DNA from: Parapedobacter tibetensis
Lineage (GTDB): Bacteria; Bacteroidota; Bacteroidia; Sphingobacteriales; Sphingobacteriaceae
NCBI RefSeq assembly: GCF_024704835.1
Contig: NZ_JAMXBE010000005.1
Location: 316,778-380,777, forward strand
Direction of reading: 5' to 3'
DNA: 64,000 nt
Shown: positions 34,875-45,386 of the stretch, piece by piece
Layout: each line of letters opens with the position of its first letter
Numbering within the stretch: the first letter of the stretch is position 1
Program-made: the position numbers and the translations under genes
The notes under the pieces: model-generated
What the model was told of the DNA's origin: nothing
Databases searched by the model: none
The model's input: only the letters and a program-made list of their open reading frames with translations

Positions 34875-35226
34875 GATTTAGCTTTAGTGATTTGACAAAA
34901 ATAGTTAATATAAGTTTATTATAAAAACAACACTATATACATAATAAAAGATGTTAATATATGATACTTTTAGAAAAAAATTAAAAAAGTTTTTGTATTT
35001 CTAATAAAATAGTAATTTTGATGGACGGTTGCCGGTTTGTCATCGGTAGGGTAATTATAACCAATTTTTAAGCTGTATTAATTGAAACATAAGGTTTTGA
35101 GAGCATGTAATCGGATGCAACAGGTTTTGTCCATTGGTAAATCAGGTTGCTACGATTCATTAACAAGTTGCTTTATTCAAGGTATAGGAATATGAACAAG
35201 TTAAACAACTATTAATTCAAGCTTAC
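34875..35226. other. AT-rich divergent regulatory region
   Basis: It separates the ROK gene from the susC it probably controls. It is strongly AT-rich at 34910-35010 with several A and T runs. It holds a good Bacteroidota-type promoter (34991-35020) and a long leader of about 200 bp before susC, in which I see no recognised riboswitch or gene. Confidence 0.5.
34991..35020 (+). promoter_or_regulatory. Candidate promoter of the second SusCD operon
   Basis: TTTTG at 34991-34995 (-33 like) and TAATTTTG at 35013-35020 (-7 like, TAnnTTTG) are separated by 17 bp, slightly shorter than the usual 19-20 bp. It points toward susC at 35227. Confidence 0.55.
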
Positions 35227-38200
35227 ATGATGGATTATTTATCTATTGGGCAATACCGGCACGGTGCGGGCAGGTATTCTTCAAAAAAAACGCGATTAAT
35301 TATTAACCTGGTATGCACATTCTTCGTTTTGGTTTGCATTAGGGGGTATGCAAGTACTGCCGGAAAACCCATGGATAGCGCCTTCGAAAACGCTACCAAG
35401 AGCGGATTTCTTATGAGCAACTGGCAAGAAGAAGTAGTGGTAGGAAAGGTTTATAATGTGGAACGTTCACCCATGCAGGGTGTTTCTGTAAATGTGTCGG
35501 GAAAAAGTATTGAAACGGTAACCGATGAGCAGGGCGGGTTTAGGCTTGTCGCCACCATGGGAGATAGCCTTGTGTTTTCCTATTTGGGCTACCAGTCGAC
35601 CACAGTGGTTGTGGATGGGAAACCGATTACGGTGACCATGATTTCCGCTGATGCAACGGACTTGGAAGAAGTAGTCATCGTGGGATACGGTACCCAGAAA
35701 AAATCAAATTTGACGGGAGCCGTCTCAGCGGTAGATGCGAAAGAATTGACGAATATAGCGCCTTCCAATTTATCCAACACCTTAGCTGGTCGGGCACCCG
35801 GAGTAAATGTGACCAATACTTCCGGTTTGGCAGGGGCTACGTCACAAATCCGGATAAGAGGAAGTTTTGGTGAACCGCTTTATGTTATTGACGGCATGGT
35901 AAGGGATAAAGCTGCTTTTGATGCATTGGAGGCTTTTGAAGTCGACCAAATGAGCTTTCTAAAAGATGCGGCAACGGCTTCGATCTATGGATCAAGAGCA
36001 GGAAATGGGGTCGTGTTGGTGACCACCAGAAAAGGTGTCGAACAAAAACCTACATTCAATTTCCAATCCAATTACACGACCGGAAGACCTACCCAGACCT
36101 TGTTATCAGATCTGACAACAGCTACCGATGAGTTGATCTACCAAAACCGAGTAGCGGAGTTCAATGGAACACCCATCCCTAATGGCGATGAAGAGTTTGA
36201 TTATTTTAGCAACAGAAGCTACAATGTGCATGACTTTATCTGGAGAAACTCCAATAGCCATCGGCAGTCGATAAGCGTAACGGGTGGGTCAGATAAAATC
36301 ACCTATTACTCACTATTGAGCTATCGTGGGGAGCAAGGCTCTTATAAATCATTGGACCATGGTAAGGTTAATCTCCGCAGTAATGTATCGGCCAAGATAA
36401 ACGAAAGCATATCGATCGATCTGAATTTATCGGCCTACCAGCAAAATGGCGACCGGTTTTACTGGCCTTTTACCGATGATGATGATTACGATGTTTCGGA
36501 TTTATATCGGGTCACCTTCAATTGGCCTAAGACGTATCCTTTCTACACGGAAGCGGATGGCACACCGGCCAATTATGTCACGGATTATCCAGTTCAGACC
36601 CCCATGGGGAGTTGGTTAGCCTGGAGCGTAATCGACCAGGTTATTGGTGACCGGTATATCAAAACCAGGGAACGGCAGTTTAACCCCATCTTGTCACTCA
36701 ATGTTGGGTTAGATAAATTTATACCGGGCTTATCCACTAAGGTGGTGGGGAGCTATTTGGGTGAAGATTATATGCGGAAGAAATACCTGACGTTCCAGAC
36801 CAACTATGTCTTCAACCAGGCGGATCCAGACGGCAATCGGTTTATTCCCGCGCCACCTGACCCCAATAGGACAAATACGTTCAATTTCAGTCAAGATCTA
36901 CCCTTTGTGGATTATGAGATCACAACCAATTGGGCTTATCAGTTTAACTGGTTTGTTAATTATAACCGAACGTTCAATAAGCACAGTGTCGACGCCTTGT
37001 TTGTATATGAGCAAGCCGAAGATGGACTATATACAGCATACGCCAAGCGGGAGAGCCCACTGACACCATCAGACCAGATGTTTGCCTATCCCTATGGTCG
37101 CGCATTTGAGGAGGCTGATGGATTGGAGGAAATCGGTGCCAGGCAATCCTTTATTGGACGAGCCAATTACAACTTTGACAACCGTTATATTGCTGAATTT
37201 TCGTTTCGGTACGATGGGAATACGCTCTTTCCGGAACATAAACGCTGGGGTTTCTTCCCGTCGATGTCCGCGGCATGGCGTATATCAGAGGAAGCGTTTT
37301 TCCAAAATGCTTCCACAGCGGTCAACGAGTTGAAGCTACGGGCTTCTTATGGTACCACCGGTAATGACCTCATGATCAATACGGATGACAGGATAGAGCC
37401 TTTTTCGTATGTGAATAGATACCTCAATTCAGGGGGGTACATGTTTGGTGATCGCTACTACGGAAGCATTGCCGTCCCAGTGACACCCAATCCCAATCTG
37501 ACTTGGGCAACTTCTACCAGCTACAATGCCGGGGTGGATATCGCGGTGTTCAATAACAAATTGACCGGCGCGCTCGATGTGTTTTTGCGAGAAGAGAAGG
37601 ATATCTTGGGCACACGGTTGGTGACGTTACCCGATAATTACGGACAAGCACTTGCTCCTGAGAATTATGCGGCCCGATCATGGCGTGGTGGCGAACTGAG
37701 TGCCCAGTGGAATGATCAGTTGTCCGCTAACAACGAAATTAACTATTCGGTGATGGCTAATATCGGCTATTCAAAAGACAGGTGGGATATTTATGACGAA
37801 AGTGCGGCTTTTGGGCCAGGTGGGAACCGTCATTTTGAATCACGTATCGGACTGCCCCATGAGCGGATTATTGGATTGAAGGCACTAGGAATTGTTCGTA
37901 CACAGGAACAATTGGATGAATTGCTTGCCCAGGGATTCAAACAATACGGCCGAGATCCTTATCTCGGAGGATTGTATTTTGAAGATGTACGTGGGGATGG
38001 TTATGCGCCAGGGGCAGACGGCAAAATTGATGGAAATGATATACAGCTGTTATCGACGAAAGCCGATCCCCGGATTAATTACGGCTTTGGCTTCAATATT
38101 TCGTACAAGAACTTTGCTTTGCAAACGCATTTTCAAGGGGTGATGAATTACGACCGGATCATCAGTAACCAGGAAGGAGCTGGGATGCGGCAACATGGCG

Positions 38201-38556
38201 GCGCCGTAAGGCCATACTATCCCATATGGGCATCGGATGATGTGTGGACACCGGATAACATCGATGGTAAATACCCCAGGCCCATTGGCCAGAATTGGTA
38301 TGAGTCCGGCACGGGAGCCTCGTCCTTCTGGATAACGAATGGGGCTTATTTACGGTTACGGACATTGAATTTTGCATACAGCTTACCGGAAACATGGGTG
38401 TCTGCGCTGCAACTGGAGCATGTCCAACTGTTTTTTAACGGTACAAACCTCTTTGTGCTTTCCGCCATGACGGAATTCCATGACCCTGAACAGAAAAACT
38501 ATGATTCATACCCCGTCATGAAGACATTCACCTTTGGATTAGATGTTAGATTTTAA
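35227..38556 (+). CDS. SusC/RagA TonB-linked outer-membrane transporter
   Basis: This 1109-residue protein has a long basic N-terminus before the signal helix (LIINLVCTFFVLVCIRGYAS), a carboxypeptidase-regulatory-like domain (about 75-140; VVGKVYNVERSPMQGVSVNV), a SusC-type plug (DLEEVVIVGYGTQKKSNLTG; FLKDAATASIYGSRAGNGVVLV) and a 22-strand barrel ending KTFTFGLDVRF. It has no STN domain, unlike the SusC at 24003, so control is expected from the ROK protein and not a FecR switch. It is the first gene of a unit with SusD, an oxidoreductase and a DUF1080 protein. Confidence 0.93.
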   Translation: MMDYLSIGQYRHGAGRYSSKKTRLIINLVCTFFVLVCIRGYASTAGKPMDSAFENATKSGFLMSNWQEEVVVGKVYNVERSPMQGVSVNVSGKSIETVTDEQGGFRLVATMGDSLVFSYLGYQSTTVVVDGKPITVTMISADATDLEEVVIVGYGTQKKSNLTGAVSAVDAKELTNIAPSNLSNTLAGRAPGVNVTNTSGLAGATSQIRIRGSFGEPLYVIDGMVRDKAAFDALEAFEVDQMSFLKDAATASIYGSRAGNGVVLVTTRKGVEQKPTFNFQSNYTTGRPTQTLLSDLTTATDELIYQNRVAEFNGTPIPNGDEEFDYFSNRSYNVHDFIWRNSNSHRQSISVTGGSDKITYYSLLSYRGEQGSYKSLDHGKVNLRSNVSAKINESISIDLNLSAYQQNGDRFYWPFTDDDDYDVSDLYRVTFNWPKTYPFYTEADGTPANYVTDYPVQTPMGSWLAWSVIDQVIGDRYIKTRERQFNPILSLNVGLDKFIPGLSTKVVGSYLGEDYMRKKYLTFQTNYVFNQADPDGNRFIPAPPDPNRTNTFNFSQDLPFVDYEITTNWAYQFNWFVNYNRTFNKHSVDALFVYEQAEDGLYTAYAKRESPLTPSDQMFAYPYGRAFEEADGLEEIGARQSFIGRANYNFDNRYIAEFSFRYDGNTLFPEHKRWGFFPSMSAAWRISEEAFFQNASTAVNELKLRASYGTTGNDLMINTDDRIEPFSYVNRYLNSGGYMFGDRYYGSIAVPVTPNPNLTWATSTSYNAGVDIAVFNNKLTGALDVFLREEKDILGTRLVTLPDNYGQALAPENYAARSWRGGELSAQWNDQLSANNEINYSVMANIGYSKDRWDIYDESAAFGPGGNRHFESRIGLPHERIIGLKALGIVRTQEQLDELLAQGFKQYGRDPYLGGLYFEDVRGDGYAPGADGKIDGNDIQLLSTKADPRINYGFGFNISYKNFALQTHFQGVMNYDRIISNQEGAGMRQHGGAVRPYYPIWASDDVWTPDNIDGKYPRPIGQNWYESGTGASSFWITNGAYLRLRTLNFAYSLPETWVSALQLEHVQLFFNGTNLFVLSAMTEFHDPEQKNYDSYPVMKTFTFGLDVRF

Positions 38557-38563
38557 AAAGACG

Positions 38564-40330
38564 ATGATGAAGAAGATATTTTATATGATGATAAGCCTTG
38601 TTTGGATGTCGACATCCTGTAACAAGGTGCTGGATATTGAAGATTTAAATAGCTATGACCCAGATTTGGTTTGGCACGATGCGAATCTCGCCAATGCCTA
38701 CATGGCCAATATCTACCCGATGTTCGGCAACTGGAGTACCACCGCCGAACAAAAAAGTGAACAGATCATGGGTATCCATTTCTACCCAGACCGCATCACC
38801 ATTTCAAATGGTGAATATAAATCTTGGGATTACAATCGCATACGCTTGATTAATCAAGCCATTGTGGATGTAAACGAGGGGACGCTAGACCAAGATTTAA
38901 AAGACAATATTACAGGGCAAGCCTTGTTTATGCGCGCGTATGCTTACTTTCAGATGGTTATGTATCACGGGGGCGTACCCTATGTCACTGTACCTCAAGA
39001 CCGATTTGAAGATGATTTATATGTTCCGCGCAACACGACCAAAGAATGCTTCGATTTTATCATTCGTGATTTGGATGACGCCATTGCCAAACTACCAGCC
39101 CAGCTAGCAAAATCATCGCCCGAATACGGCAAGATCGATGGCAAGTTTGCCTTGGCATTTAAGGCCAAAGTTTTGCTATATATGGCCTCCCCGCAATTTA
39201 ATCCTTCCAATCCTTGGAATAACCAATATTGGGCAACGGCGTATGAAGTGAATAAGATGGCCTACGAGGATTTGCTGGCCAGTGGGTATGCGCTTACGGC
39301 GGAGTATGCCGATATCGCATTGGCGGAAAAGGGTCCAGAAGTTGTTTTTGCCGTCATCAATTCCTACCCCAATAAAGTAGCCGTATGGGACCATGGCGTA
39401 CGACCTGGCTCGGAAAGCCGTGGAGCAGCCAATGCTTGCCCTACTTGGGAATACATCAAGGAATTTCCAATGAAGGATGGCAAGTTGTATAACGATCCCA
39501 CCAGCGCTTATTATAAAACGGAAGATGAGTTTTTGCAAGGTTATTGGGAAGATCGCGATCCGCGATTTGATAAATCCATCGTGTGGAATGGAAAGCTGTA
39601 TGAAGTATCAGGTAAAACAGGAAAGCGCCAATACACTTCCCTGGGGATTGCACATGAGTTGGATGATTTTGGAGTAAATCCTATAGCGGGTGTCAATTCT
39701 ACGAATCTCAATCGTTATAGTGGTTTTTTCATTGAAAAAAATAGCTTACTTAGGCTTACCCAAGAGCAGGTGCAACAATATGATGTGGATTTTGTGCTGA
39801 TGCGATTTGCAGAGGTGATGTTAAATTATGCCGAGACGGCCAATGAAATAGACAGGCTGGATGAAGCATTGGCCATAGTAAAGCAAATCCGGGAACGTGC
39901 CGGCATCGAACCCGGAGCCGATGGAAATTATGGAATTATCGCTACCTCTAAGGCAGCGATGCGGGAAGCCATCTTGGCCGAAAGAAACATTGAGTTTTGT
40001 TTTGAAGGTCATCGTTTTTGGGATTTGAGAAGGTTACGGATGTTAGATCGCCTAGATGGTACCACTAAACATGGTGTTGAAGCCATCGCCATCAATGCCG
40101 ATGGCACAGAGATGGCTATGGGAACTGCAAGGGCCAGGGCAAACGATTATGAATTGGAAGCCCAGGATTTTAGATATAGCTTATTGCAAGTACCATTGTC
40201 AGGTGTGAAAGTCAACGCCGTACCCGATAGCTATTATTTCTTTCCGATTCAGGAAAGCGTGATTGACAGAAACCCGAATATCGAACAAAACAACAATTGG
40301 GGTGGAGCGTTCAACCCGACATTGGAATAG
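38564..40330 (+). CDS. SusD/RagB-family nutrient-binding lipoprotein
   Basis: From the ATG at 38564 the product has 588 residues and a lipoprotein signal (MMKKIFYMMISLVWMSTSCNK; Cys after STS). SusD family features include LINQAIVDVNEG, GQALFMRAYAYFQMVMYHGGVPYV, VLMRFAEVMLNYAETANEI and IVKQIRERAGIE, then REAILAERNIEFCFEGHRFWDLRRL. It starts 7 bp after the susC stop; the longer frame from 38543 would overlap susC by 14 bp and delay the signal peptide. It forms the surface lid of the SusC transporter. Confidence 0.92.
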   Translation: MMKKIFYMMISLVWMSTSCNKVLDIEDLNSYDPDLVWHDANLANAYMANIYPMFGNWSTTAEQKSEQIMGIHFYPDRITISNGEYKSWDYNRIRLINQAIVDVNEGTLDQDLKDNITGQALFMRAYAYFQMVMYHGGVPYVTVPQDRFEDDLYVPRNTTKECFDFIIRDLDDAIAKLPAQLAKSSPEYGKIDGKFALAFKAKVLLYMASPQFNPSNPWNNQYWATAYEVNKMAYEDLLASGYALTAEYADIALAEKGPEVVFAVINSYPNKVAVWDHGVRPGSESRGAANACPTWEYIKEFPMKDGKLYNDPTSAYYKTEDEFLQGYWEDRDPRFDKSIVWNGKLYEVSGKTGKRQYTSLGIAHELDDFGVNPIAGVNSTNLNRYSGFFIEKNSLLRLTQEQVQQYDVDFVLMRFAEVMLNYAETANEIDRLDEALAIVKQIRERAGIEPGADGNYGIIATSKAAMREAILAERNIEFCFEGHRFWDLRRLRMLDRLDGTTKHGVEAIAINADGTEMAMGTARARANDYELEAQDFRYSLLQVPLSGVKVNAVPDSYYFFPIQESVIDRNPNIEQNNNWGGAFNPTLE

Positions 40331-40404
40331 GTATTTTCACAAATAACTCCTATTTTAGACAGCGCAAATACTAAATAGTTCATATAAATACCTAAAACAA
40401 ACGA

Positions 40405-41676
40405 ATGAAAGAAAAAAGTACGTCCCGTAGGGAATTCATTAAGAAATCATTGGTGGGGGCAGCGGCGTTCAGCATTGTTCCCCGTTTCGTATTGGGGGGC
40501 AATGGCTTCCTTGCCCCGAGTGACCACCTCACAAAGGGTGTGATCGGGGTGGGAGCCATGGGTCGGGGGCATTTTGGATATGCTAGCACCAAAACCGTGG
40601 CCATTTGTGATGTGGATGCGCGTCACCTAGCGTTAGCCGTAAAACAACTAGGTGATAATGGGGTCAAGCAATTCGCGGATTTCCGAGAGCTGATCCAATT
40701 GCCGGAAGTGGATATCGTCCATATAGCCACCCCACCACATTGGCATGGTCTCATGGCCGCGGAGGCGGCGCGCATGGGCAAGGATATTTGGTGCGAAAAA
40801 CCCATGACCCGCACCATCGGTGAAGGCAAGCGGGTGGTGGAGGCGGTCAAACAGCATGGCAACATCTTCCGCCTAAACACCTGGTTTCGATTTGATGCCA
40901 ATTTCTATGGCATGAACGTGCCCGTAAAAAGAATCAAGAAATTGGTGGATTCAGGCATGTTGGGTTGGCCGCTCAAGGTAACCATCAGCAAACATACCGG
41001 ATTCGATTGGAAGTTCTACTGGGTGGGACGTGAAGACCTGCCCGTGGAGCAGGTGCCAAGCGAATTGGATTATGATATGTGGCTGGGCCCCGCTCCCTAT
41101 AAACCGTATAGCGCACATCGGGTGCATACAACATTCAGGGGTTATTGGGACTATGATGGAGGCGGATTGGGTGATATGGGACAACATTACATAGACCCTA
41201 TCCAATATTTTCTGGGCAAGGATAATGAAAGTCCCATATCGGTAGAAATAGATGCGCCGCAGCAACATAATGATGCCGTAGGTACTTGGAGGCGTATCGA
41301 ATACACGTATGCCGATGGTTGCAAGATTATCCTTGATGGGGAGGGTAAAGATGTGGGTATGCCCTATATCGAGGGGCCGGAAGGGAAGCTTTATCGCGGC
41401 TTCAAGTCTGATATTCCGGATATGGAACGTAAACTTGCTGCGTTTCCCGATCCCGAACCCCAAGTGACCGATTTTGTGGAGGCTGTGAAAACCCGCCAGA
41501 AATTTGCACTTAACGAAGAGAACGGACATCGTTCATGTACGATTGTTAATATGGGATTAGCGGCATTACGCCTTGGGAGGTCGTTGAAATTCGACCCGGA
41601 GAAGCAGGAATTTGTGAATGATGAAGCAGCAAACAGGTTGGTAGACCAGCCCATGCGCGGCCCATGGTCGATATAG
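40405..41676 (+). CDS. Gfo/Idh/MocA-family oxidoreductase with Tat signal
   Basis: The 423-residue protein starts with a twin-arginine signal (STSRREFIKKSLVGAAAFSI), so it is exported folded to the periplasm. The NAD(P)-binding domain follows (GVIGVGAMGRGHF), then the family EKP motif in WCEKPMTRTIGEGKRVVEAV and the C-terminal domain (GGGLGDMGQHYIDPIQYFLG). Members oxidise or epimerise sugar hydroxyls, often giving 3-keto sugars. The next gene encodes DUF1080 domains, a fold now tied to 3-keto-glycoside cleavage, so a 3-dehydrogenation role is a reasonable inference. Tat export suggests a tightly bound cofactor. Confidence 0.9.
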   Translation: MKEKSTSRREFIKKSLVGAAAFSIVPRFVLGGNGFLAPSDHLTKGVIGVGAMGRGHFGYASTKTVAICDVDARHLALAVKQLGDNGVKQFADFRELIQLPEVDIVHIATPPHWHGLMAAEAARMGKDIWCEKPMTRTIGEGKRVVEAVKQHGNIFRLNTWFRFDANFYGMNVPVKRIKKLVDSGMLGWPLKVTISKHTGFDWKFYWVGREDLPVEQVPSELDYDMWLGPAPYKPYSAHRVHTTFRGYWDYDGGGLGDMGQHYIDPIQYFLGKDNESPISVEIDAPQQHNDAVGTWRRIEYTYADGCKIILDGEGKDVGMPYIEGPEGKLYRGFKSDIPDMERKLAAFPDPEPQVTDFVEAVKTRQKFALNEENGHRSCTIVNMGLAALRLGRSLKFDPEKQEFVNDEAANRLVDQPMRGPWSI

Positions 41677-41703
41677 GACAGATAATTATAAGCTAAAAAA
41701 CCA

Positions 41704-44700
41704 ATGGTAAAAATGATATACGCGCTTTTAGCGCTTTTCTTACTGCAACCCTATGTGTATGCCCAACAGGATGATACACGGACTGCCGCCACCAAGATAG
41801 CCGACCTCCTTGCACAGCAACCTTCGGAAACTTCCGAACGATTCCAAGAAGCGATGGGACAACTGGAGCGGTTTTCCGCTTCAGAAATTTCAGCTTTGCT
41901 CCAACGCCTTACCCCGCCAGGAGAAGGTGGCAATGCTGGCATCGAATACGCAACCAATAGTTATAGCTATTACGTGCTGCTGCCCGGCAAGGCCAGCCAA
42001 CGTGCCACGTTCTTGAAGGGAGCCATGGAGGCTTTGGGGGCGATAGCCAATAAAGATAACAAAGGCTATGTCATCCAGTTGCTACAAAACGCCGGGGATG
42101 ATACGGCAATAGAAGCACTTAGCGGTTACCTCATCGATGAATATTTGAGTGAGAAGGCTGCACGTGCATTGGCGTGCATTGGTACGGAATCGGCAGGTGC
42201 AGCCTTGTTGGAGTCATTGCCTAATGCCACCGGCGTTGCCACCATCCATATCATCAATGCACTTGGCTTCATGGCCTATGCACCAGCCGAGCCATCCATT
42301 TTGGCCATGACTGAAGCAACCGACGTGAACCTGCGTAGGGTTGTCCTTGATGCGCTTTCGAAGATTGGCGGAAAGGACGCTGAACAGACATTACGAAAAG
42401 CGGCGCAAGACGCCGGATTTGTGTATGATGTGACGGAAGCGACCTCGGCATACATCAATTACGCCCATTCGCTGATAGCCAAAGGGGAAGTCAGGGCTGC
42501 CGCCAAAATCGCTTCTCGGTTATTCAAAGCCTCTAAAGAAGCCAACCAAGTGCATACCCGTATTGCGGCACTGGGACTGCTCACCGAGGTAAACAGGACC
42601 AAGGGGGTCAAGTCACTTGTAAAAGTTGCAACCGATGATAATGGTATATATCGTAATGCTGCCTTGTCGTTATTGGTGCCCCACCTTGATAGCCGAGTAT
42701 CTTCGCAATTGGTGAAGAGGTTATCGAGGACCGATGAGCAGGTGCAGGTTGATATCCTACGGTATTTGGGTAACAACAAGCAAAGCGCGGCGCTCCCTGA
42801 AGTCAGAAAAGCATTGGATACCGGTTCGCCCGCGGTGCGGGGAGCAGCCATAAAAGCCATACATAAACTCGCCGGTGATGCAGCTGTCCCGGAATTGATA
42901 GGCAGACTTTCATTGAACGACACAAGTACAAGACACGCAATCAAACAGGTATTACTTACTTCCAAAAACAAGCAATTGCCAACATTGGTTACCGCTGCAT
43001 TATCAACGGAGAAGGATCCAACTACTCAGGTTTTGTTGATGGATGTGCTGGCCAGCAGAGGAGCTGGAGAAAGCGTACCTGCCATCCTTGACATCATCCA
43101 GGACGATGGGCCTAAAGAAGTGGAAACCACTGCATATAAAACCCTGCCGCAAGTGGCACGTCCAGAAGATTTGGGAAAACTGCTGGATTTGCTATCCACA
43201 GCAGGGGGCGAAAATGCAGTCTTTGTGCAGGAAGCAATCGTGGCTGCTGTAACCCGTAGCAACGATAAGGCCGGCCAAACACAACAGGTTATCGCTCGCA
43301 TGATAACGATGGATGCCACCTCGCAACCGCTCTTCTTTCCAGCATTATCGGGAATTGGGGGCAGTGAAGCGTTGAAGGTAGTATCCGACTATACCCATCA
43401 TAGCGACCCCAATTTGCAGGGCGCCGCGATAATTGCATTAGCAAACTGGGCAGATGCCGAGGCGTTACCAACGCTAATAGCGCTCAGCCGAAAGGAAGTG
43501 AGGGATTCCAATCAGCAGGATGCCATCATAAAGGGGTTGGTGCGGATAATTGGCATTACGGATGTCCCTGTTGACCAAAAGGTGCTGCATCTACGAGATG
43601 TGTTTGAAGTGGCCAAAACGGTAGACCAGAAAAAATTGGTACTGAAGTCGTTAGAAAGCAATAAAACCTATAACGCATTGTTGTTTGCCGGCAAATATCT
43701 CGATGATGAACAACTAAAAACAACAGCGGCGACTACCGTAATGAATATTGCGTTGGAGAACAAGCGATTTTATGGAGCTGATGTTACCCGGTTGCTGACC
43801 AAGGTCATCGAGCTGCTTTCCGGAAGTGAAAGCAGCTACCTTAGGGAAGCAATACGTAAACATTTGGATGAACTACCCAAGGGCTCCGGCTACGTATCGT
43901 TATTCAATGGGAAAGATTTGGAGGGCTGGAAAGGCTTGGTGGCCAACCCCATCAAACGTGCAGCTATGGATGCCAAAACATTGGCAGCTGAACAGGCAAA
44001 GGCTGATGAAGCCATGCGACAGGGTTGGTATGTAAAAGGTGGTGTGTTGCATTTCAACGGTAAAGGCGATAATATTGCCACGGTGAAGCGATATGGGGAT
44101 TTTGAAATGCTGGTGGACTGGGAGCTAGCGAAGGAAGGTAAGGATGGCGATGCCGGCATCTATTTGCGGGGTACACCCCAAGTACAGATATGGGATACAT
44201 CGCGTGTCAATGTAGGGGCGCAAGTCGGCTCTGGCGGGTTATACAACAACAAAAAGCATGAAAGCAAACCCCTCAACGTAGCCGATAACCCATTGGGCGA
44301 ATGGAACACCTTCCGTATCACCATGGTGGGTGAACGGGTGACCGTTTACCTCAATGGTGAATTAGTGACGGATAGTGTGGTACTTGAGAATTATTGGGAC
44401 CGAAGTTTGCCGATATTCCCAACGGAGCAAATCGAATTGCAAGCCCACGGCACGCATGTTTCATATCGGGATATCCACATCCGTGAGTTGCCGCGTAAGG
44501 ATGTATTCACATTGAGCGAGACGGAAAAACAGGAAGGTTTCGAAGTGTTGTTTGACGGTACCAATTTGGATGCATGGACAGGTAATACCACGGCCTATGT
44601 TGTGAGTGATGAAGGTACATTGGCTATCTATCCCACGGAAGGGTCGGGAGGCAACTTATATACCAAGGAAACATTTTCGGATTTTGTATACCGCTTTGAA

Positions 44701-45111
44701 TTCCGGTTAACACCCGGGGCCAATAATGGCATAGGCATCCGTACACCGATGGAAGGGGACGCAGCCTATGCAGGGATGGAAGTGCAGGTGCTTGACGACA
44801 ACGCCGACATGTATAAAGATTTAGCCGAATATCAATACCATGGATCTGTCTATGGAATTATTCCGGCAAAACGTAGACACCTAAAACCCGTTGGTGAGTG
44901 GAATGAGCAGGAAATCCATGTGCGGGGCAACAAAATCAAGGTCACATTGAATGGTACAGTAATCGTGGATGGAGACTTGGCCGAAGCGACTAAAAATGGA
45001 ACCTTAGACAAAAAAAACCATCCCGGTTTAATGCGTAAATCAGGTCATATTGCCTTCCTTGGACATGGTTCAGAGGTGCATTTCCGACGTATCCGGGTAA
45101 AGCATTTGTAA
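41704..45111 (+). CDS. HEAT-repeat protein with two DUF1080 (3-keto-glycoside hydrolase) domains
   Basis: The 1135-residue protein begins with a signal peptide (MIYALLALFLLQPYVYAQQ; ATG 41704 or 41713). About 650 residues of HEAT-like helical repeats follow (for example VRGAAIKAIHKLAGDAAVPELIGRL). Two DUF1080 jelly-roll domains end it: the first from about residue 728 (YVSLFNGKDLEGWKG ... DAGIYLRGTPQVQIWDTS) and the second from about 943 (FEVLFDGTNLDAWTG ... NNGIGIRTPMEGDAAY). DUF1080 proteins include 3-keto-disaccharide hydrolases. Placed after SusCD and an oxidoreductase, it probably cleaves an oxidised glycoside in the periplasm, the HEAT scaffold giving protein or substrate contacts. It is the last gene of the operon. 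Confidence 0.9.
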   Translation: MVKMIYALLALFLLQPYVYAQQDDTRTAATKIADLLAQQPSETSERFQEAMGQLERFSASEISALLQRLTPPGEGGNAGIEYATNSYSYYVLLPGKASQRATFLKGAMEALGAIANKDNKGYVIQLLQNAGDDTAIEALSGYLIDEYLSEKAARALACIGTESAGAALLESLPNATGVATIHIINALGFMAYAPAEPSILAMTEATDVNLRRVVLDALSKIGGKDAEQTLRKAAQDAGFVYDVTEATSAYINYAHSLIAKGEVRAAAKIASRLFKASKEANQVHTRIAALGLLTEVNRTKGVKSLVKVATDDNGIYRNAALSLLVPHLDSRVSSQLVKRLSRTDEQVQVDILRYLGNNKQSAALPEVRKALDTGSPAVRGAAIKAIHKLAGDAAVPELIGRLSLNDTSTRHAIKQVLLTSKNKQLPTLVTAALSTEKDPTTQVLLMDVLASRGAGESVPAILDIIQDDGPKEVETTAYKTLPQVARPEDLGKLLDLLSTAGGENAVFVQEAIVAAVTRSNDKAGQTQQVIARMITMDATSQPLFFPALSGIGGSEALKVVSDYTHHSDPNLQGAAIIALANWADAEALPTLIALSRKEVRDSNQQDAIIKGLVRIIGITDVPVDQKVLHLRDVFEVAKTVDQKKLVLKSLESNKTYNALLFAGKYLDDEQLKTTAATTVMNIALENKRFYGADVTRLLTKVIELLSGSESSYLREAIRKHLDELPKGSGYVSLFNGKDLEGWKGLVANPIKRAAMDAKTLAAEQAKADEAMRQGWYVKGGVLHFNGKGDNIATVKRYGDFEMLVDWELAKEGKDGDAGIYLRGTPQVQIWDTSRVNVGAQVGSGGLYNNKKHESKPLNVADNPLGEWNTFRITMVGERVTVYLNGELVTDSVVLENYWDRSLPIFPTEQIELQAHGTHVSYRDIHIRELPRKDVFTLSETEKQEGFEVLFDGTNLDAWTGNTTAYVVSDEGTLAIYPTEGSGGNLYTKETFSDFVYRFEFRLTPGANNGIGIRTPMEGDAAYAGMEVQVLDDNADMYKDLAEYQYHGSVYGIIPAKRRHLKPVGEWNEQEIHVRGNKIKVTLNGTVIVDGDLAEATKNGTLDKKNHPGLMRKSGHIAFLGHGSEVHFRRIRVKHL

Positions 45112-45133
45112 TATTAGGCTAATAAGGGATTTG

Positions 45134-45172
45134 AAAACCGGTATCGCTGAATAGGTGATACCGGTTTTTGCG
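45134..45172 (+). terminator. Strong rho-independent terminator after the DUF1080 gene
   Basis: A perfect 12-bp stem (AAAACCGGTATC at 45134-45145, GATACCGGTTTT at 45157-45168) with an 11-nt loop ends in a T run. It separates the sugar locus from the exopolysaccharide cluster. Confidence 0.92.
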
Positions 45173-45386
45173 TTTTTATCGATGATACCTATCTGAAGAT
45201 TTTGTATTTACTCCAACAGTAATTCTTTTTTGAGCACCTAAAAAGTTTTTTATATGATGTCTCTTCCTGTCTTGCCCAATTGTAGCAGAATGGCTACAAA
45301 TGGACTTAATTGTGCGTTTTCCCCCTTGTTTTTATAAAAAAACGTGGAGATTTGCGGTGATAAATTACCCAGATCCTAGTGCAGGC

